A stretch of 10,442 nucleotides of DNA from Lachnospiraceae bacterium (GCA_009774465.1 VSNT01000128.1:1-10442), one strand, 5' to 3'. Positions 1 through 7,155 are shown, numbered from the stretch's first letter. Numbers and translations are program-made. The notes: generated from the sequence alone by a model not told the origin.

Positions 1-159
1 GTACCCTTATGCCAGCGGTCAAGGCTAACGCCTACGGACACGGAGCGGTGCTGATTGCAAAAGAACTGAACCGCCTGGGTATCACAGCTTTCTGCGTGGC
101 AACAGTGACGGAGGGGGCGGAAGGGCTACCCCGCATAAGGACAACAACAAAACAACCGT

Positions 160-219
160 TCAGAGTACAGCTAAAGTGCGGCAATCGTGATCGATTGCCG
201 CACTTTAGCTGTACTCTGA
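160..219. repeat. Long palindrome: 28-bp perfect arms, 4-nt centre
   Basis: Positions 160-187 and 192-219 are exact reverse complements separated by TGAT. The inner part contains CGGCAA on the left and TTGCCG on the right, the same half-sites seen in the palindromes of the mobile-element backbone at 8493-8843. The palindrome lies just after the point where racemase similarity ends and before the operon promoter. It could act as a terminator for upstream transcription, although no U-run follows, or be an element-specific repeat. Confidence 0.85.
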
Positions 220-285
220 GAAAAGTAGAACACACAATAAATTCGCTCATTGCTAAAAAGAGACAGTCCCTCGTTCCGAAAGAAA

Positions 286-314
286 TTGCTATTTGCCGCA
301 TTTTGTATTATAAT
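286..314 (+). promoter_or_regulatory. Sigma-70-type promoter of the defence operon
   Basis: A TTGCTA -35 box (286-291) is followed by a 17-nt spacer and a consensus TATAAT -10 box (309-314). Transcription would start near 321, about 45 nt before the first ORF. No other comparable promoter is evident between here and the end of vsr, and the five genes are tightly packed, so this probably drives the whole plus-strand operon. Confidence 0.6.
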
Positions 315-365
315 GGTTTAAGAATACCTGATAGCACCAATTAAATTTTACAAGGAGTATCTATA

Positions 366-1160
366 ATGCCTGAAGAAGCTGTTCGCCAAGCATCAATGAC
401 GACTTATGAGATCATAGCGACTATCCTTGCTGTTATCGCTTTGTTTCAACCATGGATTATTACCATATGGAAAAAGTTTTTTAAGCCACTGAAGGTCACA
501 TTTATTCCATCGGCAAAAATAAAACTCTATTATAATCGCAGTGGGGCATACATATACCTCGGCGGTGTGATTGAGGCCAAATACCGTCCCGCTGTCATTA
601 AAGATATTTCGGTTAAGGTCATTCGCCAAAGCGACAAAGCTGAGCTGGCTATGGATTGGTCGTCTTTCATGGCACCTGTATTTCAGTCTGTTGGAGGGAA
701 CTCTGTTACAACCAGCGAAATAGCCCGTCCGTTTATGATTTGTGCAAATGGATTGAGTCCAATTTTTGTGGAGTTTGCAAACGCGGATATCCAAGTGGTT
801 GATCGTCTAAGTAAAATCTACGAAAAACTAAAATTAGAATCAAGGCGGATTTCCAACATAAACACACCCTTTGACCAGGCAAAGCATCAGCTACAGACAA
901 TGCCAGAATACCAAGCATTTCGTGAAGAACTACTGGAGAATTTTTATTGGAAGATATCAGATTATAAAATTGAACTGACAATCAATCATGATGACGATAA
1001 GATTGAAACTTATGGGTATTTATTTTCTCTGGATCAGGACGAGGTTAGTGAGTTCAAGAAAAATATTGATGAAGCAATGCTGTGTGAATTAGAGACCCTG
1101 TATTATCAGCCTGTTAATCTTACTGTTTTCCAGAAAAGTTTTATTACCTCGGAGGAATAA
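366..1160 (+). CDS. Membrane-anchored protein of unknown function, first gene of the defence operon
   Basis: This encodes 264 residues. AAGGAG at 352-357, 8 nt upstream, supports this ATG; a second ATG ten codons on has no such site. Residues about 12-34 form one hydrophobic segment (YEIIATILAVIALFQPWIITIW) followed by basic KKFFKPLK, so the protein probably sits in the membrane with its C-terminal part in the cytoplasm. The next 100 residues alternate polar and hydrophobic positions like a beta-sandwich. The later part (about 145-264) is more helical and acidic. I recognise no family or catalytic motif. The stop is 1 nt before the next start, and the next gene's GGAGG lies inside this gene, so the two are translationally coupled. 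A role in the restriction system, as sensor, membrane-acting effector or anchor, is inferred only from its place in the operon. Confidence 0.75.
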   Translation: MPEEAVRQASMTTYEIIATILAVIALFQPWIITIWKKFFKPLKVTFIPSAKIKLYYNRSGAYIYLGGVIEAKYRPAVIKDISVKVIRQSDKAELAMDWSSFMAPVFQSVGGNSVTTSEIARPFMICANGLSPIFVEFANADIQVVDRLSKIYEKLKLESRRISNINTPFDQAKHQLQTMPEYQAFREELLENFYWKISDYKIELTINHDDDKIETYGYLFSLDQDEVSEFKKNIDEAMLCELETLYYQPVNLTVFQKSFITSEE

Positions 1161-1161
1161 T

Positions 1162-2334
1162 ATGAAATTACTGTATTCAAATATTCTGCCACTTGAAACT
1201 TTGGAAGACCAGAGTACTTTTGCCGACTGTTTCAGGGATCAGACTGCAAAAGCGGATCGTATTGAAATTGCTGTGGGATATGTTTCCTATGCCTCGTTGC
1301 TTGAATTGGAACAGCTGACAAAAGACAACGGCATCAGCACTATTTGTCTGAATATCGGAATGTATTTTATTGAAGGAATGCCGGAGCGTTCCTACCATAT
1401 CGCTATGAGACTCAATCAAAAGTGGATTGGAGAAACCAGCGGAGAGATTCGAATCATCAAATCATTTAAATATCACGGAAAATTGTTCTGTTTCTATAAA
1501 GACGGAAAACCTTTTTCTGCTATCATCGGTTCGGCAAATCTAGGTGCCATCAAGCTGGAAGCGTCAAACCGCCGACAATATGAAATTGCAGCCATGACAA
1601 CTGATGAGACGGAAGTTTTGGAAATTGCTAAGCACATTGATGAACTGAAAGCACCCAACTGCTCTGCAAATATTGCAGATATTTCTGATATGCCGCTGAT
1701 TCACGAAAGAAATACGGCTCTTAGCGGGATTGAACTTGTTACACAGGTGCCACAGTCTAATGTTGATTTTTATCGCCAATGCAAGTCCTATGTTTCCTTT
1801 CGCCTTCCTCTGAAAGTTCCTAAGTACGCAGAGCGGCACATGGATGACGGCAAACATTATACTAAATCAAACATCAATGTATGCTATGCTGCACCTCGAA
1901 GCAAAAGAAAGGCCAGAGACTGGTACGAAACCCAACTGACAGTTGGTGCAGAGATTTATCGTATGAAAGGTTATCCTGAAAAAAACAAACCGTTTTTTGT
2001 TGTCACGGACGATGGCTATTGGTTCAAAGCTCATACCACGAGCGACAACAATAAGCAGTTTAGTGCTGTTGGTGATGAGCTCATTATGGGGCGCTGGCTG
2101 AAGGGCCGCCTTGCCGCCGCTGGTCTGGTTTCTCCGATAAATAATACACAACTAGATATCGAACGTTCAGGTATAATCACAGAGGAAATGCTTCAAGAAT
2201 ATGGGTGCAGTTGTCTTGTCTTTAAAAAAACTGGTCAGACCGCTCTGGATAAGGATGGAACCACTTTGGATGTGTGGTTTCTTTCATTTGAAGCAGAGAC
2301 TGGAGAGCAGGGGGCAGATTATGCGCTATCTTAA
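1162..2334 (+). CDS. NgoFVII/BfiI-like restriction nuclease, phospholipase-D fold, intact HxK motif
   Basis: This 390-residue protein has an N-terminal PLD-superfamily domain. The 'GYVSYASL' strand-turn is at residues 39-46, the catalytic H105-G-K107 at YHGKLF, and G123-S-A-N126 follows, with a downstream acidic residue (E133 or E141) as candidate for the second part of the active site. PLD-fold restriction enzymes such as BfiI cut DNA without metal through a dimer that makes one active site. The C-terminal half (about 240-380, RSKRKARDWYETQL through FKAHTTSDNNKQF) resembles the B3-like DNA-binding domain of NgoFVII-family proteins and has a counterpart in the protein at 4194-5159. GGAGG at 1151-1155 and a 1-nt gap to the upstream stop fix the start. 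The 3' end overlaps the Z1 gene by 14 nt. The fold call is firm; sequence specificity is unknown. Confidence 0.85.
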   Translation: MKLLYSNILPLETLEDQSTFADCFRDQTAKADRIEIAVGYVSYASLLELEQLTKDNGISTICLNIGMYFIEGMPERSYHIAMRLNQKWIGETSGEIRIIKSFKYHGKLFCFYKDGKPFSAIIGSANLGAIKLEASNRRQYEIAAMTTDETEVLEIAKHIDELKAPNCSANIADISDMPLIHERNTALSGIELVTQVPQSNVDFYRQCKSYVSFRLPLKVPKYAERHMDDGKHYTKSNINVCYAAPRSKRKARDWYETQLTVGAEIYRMKGYPEKNKPFFVVTDDGYWFKAHTTSDNNKQFSAVGDELIMGRWLKGRLAAAGLVSPINNTQLDIERSGIITEEMLQEYGCSCLVFKKTGQTALDKDGTTLDVWFLSFEAETGEQGADYALS

Positions 2335-4177
2335 AACATATTTGGACACGATTACTGCTCGGGGAAATACAAAGCTGGCGGAGTCAATTTCTAAAACAGC
2401 AGAAGATGTGGGAGAGCGGTACATTAAAAAATTTTCTTTTGTCAGCCATGAAATTGGATTGCTTTTCGGCAATGTCCAGTCTGGAAAAACAGGGCAACTG
2501 TTCGGCATTATGTGCAACGCTGCTGATTTGGGTTTCCCTGTTTTTGTTCTTCTCACGACTGACAATGTTGTGCTCCAGCAACAGACTTTAGACAGGGTAA
2601 GAGACGACCTGACCGGATTCTGTGTCTGCGGAGAAAATGATGTTCAACTTTTTTCTGACAACAACCTGATCAAGCCTGCCATTGTTGTCCTAAAAAAGAA
2701 TGCGCGTATATTAAGGCTTTGGGCTAATGTATTCAGTTCTACCGGATTTATGAGAGGAAATCCAATTTTTATTATCGATGATGAGGCTGATGCGGCATCG
2801 CTCAACACATTGGTAAATAAAAATAAGCAATCCTCCATCAACAAATATTTGGACGCAGTCAGGAAGGGCGCGGCCAGCAGTTTATATCTGCAGGTTACTG
2901 GTACACCGCAGGCAATCCTCCTTCAGACGATGGCTTCTGGATGGCATCCGTATTTCATTTACTATTTCCAGCCGGGGGATAGTTATCTGGGCGGTGATTT
3001 TTTCTTCCCCGGCAACGGAAAACCGGTGTGTATTAATTATCTGGACGATATCAGCACTCCCGCAAAAACTGTGGTAATAAGGCATCTTGCTATTTCAGCG
3101 CAGATACTTGTTTCCGGTGGAAAGGTATCCAACTGCTTACTTCACCCAAGCGTCCGACAATCTGTTCACCAGCAGTATGCAGATGAAATTACCAAAGAAT
3201 TGAATTGGTGTGTGTCACATATTGATAATCAATTTGCTGATGAACTTCGAAAATGCTGGGATACAGTCACTCCGGAAAAATCCGAAAAGCAGACATTTAA
3301 AAACATATTGGAAGCGATCAAAGAATTGCTGTTGTCTCAACGCATAAAAATTCTAATTATGAATGGCAAAACGAATATCGAAAGCACAGAATACTCCGAA
3401 GGATGCAATTTTATTATTGGAGGTAATACGCTTGGGCGCGGAGTTACATTCCCTGGTCTGCATACTATTTACTACACAAGGACAAGTAAAAAACCACAAG
3501 CTGATACTATGTGGCAGCACAGCCGAATGTTTGGCTATGATCGGGATCCAGGTATGATGAAAGTCTTTATTGATAAACAGTTATACAAGCTGTTTTCAGA
3601 CATAAATGCTACGAACAATTCTATTATTGCTCAAATTGAACGTGGAATTGAAAATGTAAAAATCTACTATCCGGACGGACTGAGTCCCACCAGAAAAAAT
3701 GTCTTGGATGATGACCACGTGGCAATTATCTCCGGCGGTACCAATTACTATCCTTTTAATCCAAAGAACGACTCCGTTCAAGTCATTTCTGATCTGCTTA
3801 AGGATTTTTCGAATGATGAGCCTTACTATCAGGTAAGTCTGAGGCTTATCAAGGAGTTGCTTTCACATATCATACCAAGTCCTGATTTCAAACTTTCTGC
3901 ATTTCAGTCAGCAATCGACACTATTCTTTCAGAAAAGCCTGCAGGGCAGGGAATTTTGATTGTTCGCCGAGGGAGAAATGTTGCTCAGGGAACAGGTGCA
4001 CTTCTGTCACCTAATGATTGGCAGCTTGGCGGATCCATATGGGATAAAGTTGTTCTAACCATGTACCAAGTAACAGGAGAAAAAGGCTGGGGCGGCAGAC
4101 CGCTGTGGGTCCCTAACATCAAACTGCCGCATAATACGATGTATTATGATGTTTTTGAGGACAGCTACACAGAGTAA
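2321..4177 (+). CDS. Z1-domain P-loop ATPase (helicase-like) of a restriction system
   Basis: This 618-residue protein carries the hallmarks of the Z1 family, helicase-like ATPases found beside cytosine methyltransferases and nucleases. The Walker A is GNVQSGKT (residues 50-57), Walker B is IIDDEAD (D153-D157), motif III is VTGTP (T193-P196), then GGNTLGRGVTF (from G367) and the arginine-bearing QHSRMFGY (R402). All ATPase motifs look intact, so the enzyme should hydrolyse ATP and probably moves along or remodels DNA for the neighbouring nucleases. I place the start at ATG 2321, not at the further-upstream in-frame ATG at 2201, because it follows a purine-rich GGAGAGCAGGGGG and gives a 14-nt overlap with the previous gene; the longer version adds 40 unlike residues inside the upstream gene. 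The C-terminal 200 residues (after about 420) have no motif I can name. The next gene starts 16 nt after the stop. Confidence 0.9.
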   Translation: MRYLKTYLDTITARGNTKLAESISKTAEDVGERYIKKFSFVSHEIGLLFGNVQSGKTGQLFGIMCNAADLGFPVFVLLTTDNVVLQQQTLDRVRDDLTGFCVCGENDVQLFSDNNLIKPAIVVLKKNARILRLWANVFSSTGFMRGNPIFIIDDEADAASLNTLVNKNKQSSINKYLDAVRKGAASSLYLQVTGTPQAILLQTMASGWHPYFIYYFQPGDSYLGGDFFFPGNGKPVCINYLDDISTPAKTVVIRHLAISAQILVSGGKVSNCLLHPSVRQSVHQQYADEITKELNWCVSHIDNQFADELRKCWDTVTPEKSEKQTFKNILEAIKELLLSQRIKILIMNGKTNIESTEYSEGCNFIIGGNTLGRGVTFPGLHTIYYTRTSKKPQADTMWQHSRMFGYDRDPGMMKVFIDKQLYKLFSDINATNNSIIAQIERGIENVKIYYPDGLSPTRKNVLDDDHVAIISGGTNYYPFNPKNDSVQVISDLLKDFSNDEPYYQVSLRLIKELLSHIIPSPDFKLSAFQSAIDTILSEKPAGQGILIVRRGRNVAQGTGALLSPNDWQLGGSIWDKVVLTMYQVTGEKGWGGRPLWVPNIKLPHNTMYYDVFEDSYTE

Positions 4178-4193
4178 TCGGAGGTATGCCTTA

Positions 4194-5159
4194 ATGATTA
4201 CCAGTGGCATAACCCAGCGAATTCTGTTTTCGCCCATTGACGAAGGAGCGGACACTCTGCTGATTCTGTCAGGATATGCAACGCCCAATATGGTTTCATG
4301 GTTTATGAAAACTCTTCGTGAACGAAAGCTGAAACCCATAGATATTAAGCTCATTGTCGGTATGACACCTTATGACGGACTGAGTATATCAGCTCACGAA
4401 GGTTTTAAAGAGCTTTATGAGAAAAATTATGGTCTTCATATATCGCGCTTTCAATGCAGCTATATGTTTGATTTTCCGGTACATTCCAATCTTTATATAT
4501 GGACACGGAAGGATATACCGATTGCGGCGTTCACTGGCTCCATGAATTTCATGCAGAATTCTTTCCTGTCTGGCAGAAAGGAACTTGCAGAGATCTGTGA
4601 TCCAGCAGATGCTTTAATTTATTTTAATGAAATTGAGAAAAACTCGATTGTCTGCAACTATAATGGGCTGGAAAATTATATTGTGCTGAAACCGCAGCAC
4701 GTTATTTTAGATGAAGACGGAATTCCTCAGACATCGTTTTCGGGAAAGGGCATAGACCAAATTACGTTGTCACTGCTTTCCAGGAACGGAGAAACAGGAG
4801 CCAAGTCAGGGCTGAACTGGGGACAGCGCACAAAACGAAATAAAAATCAGGCATATATTCATCTTCCCCGCAAGATTGCGGAAAGCGGCTTTTTCCCCCT
4901 GCAGAAGCAGCACTTCACTGCTGAAACTGATGATGGGCACACGCTTATACTGCGTGTAGAGCAAGAAAACAATAAAGCGATTACTACGCCTTTAAGTAAT
5001 GCACAGCTTGGTGAATATTTTCGGTATCGATTGGGACTGGCAAATGGGGCTTATGTGTGGAAACAGGATTTGCTGAATTACGGAAGAACCGACGTAACTT
5101 TCTATAAAATAGACAGCGAGGAGTTTTACATGGACTTTTCTGTTCACACAGAAATTTAG
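4194..5159 (+). CDS. Second NgoFVII-like PLD-fold protein, catalytic lysine replaced by asparagine
   Basis: This encodes 321 residues. GGAGG at 4180-4184 is 9 nt before the chosen ATG; in-frame upstream ATGs lie inside the Z1 gene. The N-terminal domain has the family's SGYATPNMVSW (26-36) and IVGMTPYDG (54-62) segments, then VHSNLYIW and F-TGSMNF. The usual H-x-K is H97-S-N99 here, while GSMN (115-118) and E130/E133 remain. The C-terminal part (about 215-320, TKRNKNQAYIHLP onward) corresponds to the B3-like DNA-binding half of the protein at 1162-2334. The pair could be two subunits of one enzyme, with this copy binding DNA or completing a heterodimer while the other supplies catalysis. It may also cut with altered chemistry. 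Its identity as a PLD/NgoFVII relative is well supported; its activity is uncertain because of N99. Confidence 0.82.
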   Translation: MITSGITQRILFSPIDEGADTLLILSGYATPNMVSWFMKTLRERKLKPIDIKLIVGMTPYDGLSISAHEGFKELYEKNYGLHISRFQCSYMFDFPVHSNLYIWTRKDIPIAAFTGSMNFMQNSFLSGRKELAEICDPADALIYFNEIEKNSIVCNYNGLENYIVLKPQHVILDEDGIPQTSFSGKGIDQITLSLLSRNGETGAKSGLNWGQRTKRNKNQAYIHLPRKIAESGFFPLQKQHFTAETDDGHTLILRVEQENNKAITTPLSNAQLGEYFRYRLGLANGAYVWKQDLLNYGRTDVTFYKIDSEEFYMDFSVHTEI

Positions 5160-5176
5160 GAGGTTCTGTATATATA

Positions 5177-5596
5177 ATGGCAGATACACACTCAAAAGAA
5201 ATCCGAAGCATGAATATGTCTCATATAAGAAGTATTAATTCAAAGCCAGAGGAAATTGTCCGAAAATATCTTTTTTCCCGTGGACTGCGTTATAGGAAAA
5301 ATGTCCGTAAGCTTCCTGGAACCCCAGATATAGTTCTAAAAAAATATAAAACAACCGTTTTTGTAAATGGCTGTTTTTGGCATCATCATGACTGTGGCCG
5401 TTTTGTCTGGCCGTCTACCCACGAAGAATATTGGCACAAAAAAATTAACCGTAATGTAGAAAGAGACAGAGAAAATTATCGGCTTCTTATTGAGCAAGGG
5501 TGGCAGGTTCTTACGATATGGGAGTGCCAGCTGAAGAAAAATCTTTCTGATAAATATTTGCAGTCCTTATATAAAAAGATCATCAGCAATATATAA
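5177..5596 (+). CDS. vsr: Very short patch repair (Vsr) endonuclease
   Basis: The 139 residues align with E. coli Vsr almost without gaps through the core. RSMNMSHIRSINSKPEEIVRKYL begins the domain, then LPGTPD51IVL, FVNGC66FWHHH71DC73, W86, NVERD97R and WEC117. The zinc ligands C66, H71, C73 and C117, the metal-binding D51 and D97 are present, in E. coli-like numbering. The position equal to E. coli H64 is Asn, which I believe occurs in other Vsr homologs too. Vsr nicks beside T:G mismatches made when 5-methylcytosine deaminates, so it is the expected partner of the facing C5 methyltransferase. In helicase-bearing clusters a restriction role is also possible. AGGAGG at 5158-5163 overlaps the previous stop; its 13-nt spacing is long but no better start exists. 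The stop codon begins the shared terminator. Confidence 0.95.
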   Translation: MADTHSKEIRSMNMSHIRSINSKPEEIVRKYLFSRGLRYRKNVRKLPGTPDIVLKKYKTTVFVNGCFWHHHDCGRFVWPSTHEEYWHKKINRNVERDRENYRLLIEQGWQVLTIWECQLKKNLSDKYLQSLYKKIISNI

Positions 5597-5642
5597 AAGA
5601 AGTCAGACAGCCTCATCTTTAAATGCTGTCTGACTTCTTTTA
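5594..5642. terminator. Shared bidirectional terminator containing both stop codons
   Basis: The 18-bp arms at 5594-5611 and 5625-5642 are perfect reverse complements around a 13-nt loop. Each arm ends in A/T-rich sequence, so the hairpin with its U-tract works in either direction. The outermost three bases of each arm are the TAA stops of vsr (plus strand) and of the methyltransferase (minus strand). Confidence 0.9.
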
Positions 5643-6692
5643 TTCATCGATATTTGGTTCTACATGCACATATTCAATCCCAGCAAAGGTCCTTAATATA
5701 GCTTCAAAAATTATTTTCGCGCCTCTGCATGGCACCGCCATACCAATTTGTTTTCTCACGCTTTCCTTGCTTCCGATAAATACAAAATCATCATCAAAAG
5801 TTTGGAGACGTGCTCGCTCGCGATTTGTCAGCGCACGTGGTTCAGCCCAATGGTATATATGAGTTCCGCCTCCGCCGCTTCCAGTCACTGTATAGGCGGG
5901 CCTATCCGGATCTAGTCTTTTATAAATTTGGCTGATCCGTGCACCCCTGATGTGAAGCTGAAGGTGTTCCGGCAAATCCGCTGTAAATGCATTTTGTCCA
6001 GGCCTGATATGATTCAGCCTTTCAACAACAATAGGTGATTGATTAGTCAGCTCGTTGTTGGGTGCATCTGCCGGAATAGGCGGAACCTCAATTGCCGTTC
6101 GGCATGAATTGTCAATATCAGCATATGGTGCAGGCGAAGGTACTCTGTAGATAAAATTCAAGTCATTTCTAATTCCAACTATAATCAGCCGATGTCTTGC
6201 CTGCGGTATCCCATAGTCCTCAAACTTATATAAATGCGGAGTGATAACATACCCTGCCTCTCTTAATTCGGCAAGAATCCTGGCAAACGCTGTGCCTTCA
6301 TTTGCATTACGCAGTCCGCCTACATTTTCTGCAAGAAACCATTGAGGGCGAAAGCGGTTCAAAGCATTAACACCATAAGAATACAGCGGTCCATAGACGC
6401 CGTCCATTCCCCGCTGCTCGCCTACTACACTGTAATCATTGCACGGAAATCCGAAGGCCAAAGCATCAATCGGTGGAAGTCGTGTCATATCAAAAGTTCG
6501 AATATCTTCATGATATACTGTTTGCGGTGCATTTGGACAAATATTCCGGCGATATGTTTCACAAGTATCTGCATCATAGTCATTTGCCCACTGATGGACA
6601 ATTGAAAATTCCGGAATGCCGATATCTGCATGTGTAGCACCCCATGCAATACCACCCGGACCGCAAAATAATTCACCTAATCTAAATGGCAT
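5640..6692 (-). CDS. C5 cytosine DNA methyltransferase (Dcm type)
   Basis: This 350-residue enzyme would transfer a methyl group from S-adenosylmethionine to cytosine C5. Motif I is LFCGPGG (8-14), motif IV is GFPC84NDYS with the catalytic cysteine, motif VI is ENV (122-124) and motif VIII is QARHR (164-168). A target-recognition region spans about 175-290. Then come the motif IX region (DPDRPAYTVTGSGGGGTH) and motif X (GMAVPCRGAKIIFEAI, from 317). The length is normal for the family and no key residue is missing. The purine-rich GGAAGGGGG just upstream and an 11-nt overlap with the regulator gene support the start and imply coupled expression. The recognition sequence cannot be read from the protein. 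Within the island it should protect host DNA from the Z1/PLD arm and create the substrate problem that Vsr repairs. Confidence 0.95.
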   Translation of the reverse strand: MPFRLGELFCGPGGIAWGATHADIGIPEFSIVHQWANDYDADTCETYRRNICPNAPQTVYHEDIRTFDMTRLPPIDALAFGFPCNDYSVVGEQRGMDGVYGPLYSYGVNALNRFRPQWFLAENVGGLRNANEGTAFARILAELREAGYVITPHLYKFEDYGIPQARHRLIIVGIRNDLNFIYRVPSPAPYADIDNSCRTAIEVPPIPADAPNNELTNQSPIVVERLNHIRPGQNAFTADLPEHLQLHIRGARISQIYKRLDPDRPAYTVTGSGGGGTHIYHWAEPRALTNRERARLQTFDDDFVFIGSKESVRKQIGMAVPCRGAKIIFEAILRTFAGIEYVHVEPNIDE

Positions 6693-7044
6693 TGTTGCGG
6701 CCCCCTTCCCGCGCTCCTGACAAATTCTTCCTTGATATTATGAAATCGATAAACAGCTGCAGATATTTAATATCATCGCTACTTAGTTTTTCTAAACCTT
6801 TTAGCTGTGTAATGGGGTGAATATCATTCTGGGAAATGTAGCCCGCTGACAATAAAAACTCAAGTGGACTAAAGTTTAACGCTTGAGCAATCCGGCATAA
6901 ATTTTCCCAATTTGGCTTTTCTCTGGTCCCATTCTCTATTCTCATTATTTCGCTGTCGCTCAATCTACAAAGGTGCCCTAATTTCTTTTGAGAATAACCA
7001 AGGAGTTCTCTTCTGTCTTTTATTAATCTACCCAAATTGGGCAT
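6682..7044 (-). CDS. XRE-family regulator, likely restriction-modification controller
   Basis: This encodes 120 residues. The N-terminal helix-turn-helix spans about 6-62 (LIKDRRELLGYSQKKLGHLC, then SEIMRIENGTREKPNWENLCRIAQALN), typical of the XRE/Cro-like fold. The C-terminal half (about 75-105) is helical and may dimerise. The ATG at 7044 is preferred because AGAGGTGAT lies just upstream; a longer frame to 7125 would start upstream of the promoter. The gene lies directly before the methyltransferase and overlaps it by 11 nt. It probably binds the AAGCAGC half-sites in its own promoter region and thereby sets the timing of methylation, and possibly the divergent promoter. Controller (C) proteins of type II systems are usually about 80-100 residues; this one is slightly longer. 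Confidence 0.88.
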   Translation of the reverse strand: MPNLGRLIKDRRELLGYSQKKLGHLCRLSDSEIMRIENGTREKPNWENLCRIAQALNFSPLEFLLSAGYISQNDIHPITQLKGLEKLSSDDIKYLQLFIDFIISRKNLSGAREGGRNNAI

Positions 7045-7062
7045 AGTATCACCTCTAAAACA

Positions 7063-7091
7063 ATAATAGCACCTACGCTGCTTTTTGTCAA
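7063..7091 (-). promoter_or_regulatory. Promoter of the regulator-methyltransferase operon
   Basis: On the minus strand a consensus TTGACA (7091-7086) is followed by a 17-nt spacer and TATTAT (7068-7063) preceded by TGC, an extended -10. Transcription would start near 7056, so the leader is only about a dozen nucleotides and begins at the ribosome binding site. Confidence 0.75.
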
Positions 7092-7123
7092 TAAATTTTA
7101 GAATATCGCTGCTTAAAAGCAGC
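7077..7123. promoter_or_regulatory. Candidate operator for the XRE regulator
   Basis: A 16-bp perfect palindrome, GCTGCTTAAAAGCAGC, lies at 7108-7123. The same half-site (GCTGCTT) recurs at 7077-7083, inside the promoter spacer of the regulator gene. A full site upstream plus a half-site overlapping RNA polymerase's contact region matches the activator/repressor arrangement known for controller proteins. Binding by this regulator is inferred. Confidence 0.5.
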
Positions 7124-7155
7124 AATAAGCAGATGAATTGATGTTCTATTTTTCC

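Larger units (their letters stand above)
1..344 (+). pseudogene. Truncated alanine/serine racemase (Alr or VanT type), 5' end outside the window
   Basis: The frame is open from the window's left edge and reads PAVKANAYGHG, the pyridoxal-phosphate lysine motif of fold-III alanine racemases. It continues with a typical first helix and strand (LIAKELNRLGITAFCVATVTEGAE). In the family this is followed by an ELRK/ELRR-like segment and about 300 more residues. Here recognisable similarity stops near position 125-130 and the frame runs through an unrelated palindrome to a stop at 342-344. The gene is therefore cut off by a rearrangement, and the 3' part is not in the window. The lysine in VKANAYGHG is the PLP Schiff-base residue of the family, but a product ending here could not fold as a racemase. 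Chromosomal alr and the VanT serine racemase of vanG/vanC-type clusters cannot be told apart from about 40 residues. The racemase call is good; the exact break point is approximate. Confidence 0.75.

Noticed and set aside
2201..2320. 40-codon N-terminal extension of the Z1 protein
   Set aside because: It lies entirely within the coding region of the upstream nuclease in another frame. ATG 2321 has a purine-rich binding site and the Z1 family starts close to this point.
7045..7125. 27-codon N-terminal extension of the XRE regulator
   Set aside because: It would start upstream of the -10 and -35 boxes of the only good promoter, and the shorter form has a proper ribosome binding site.
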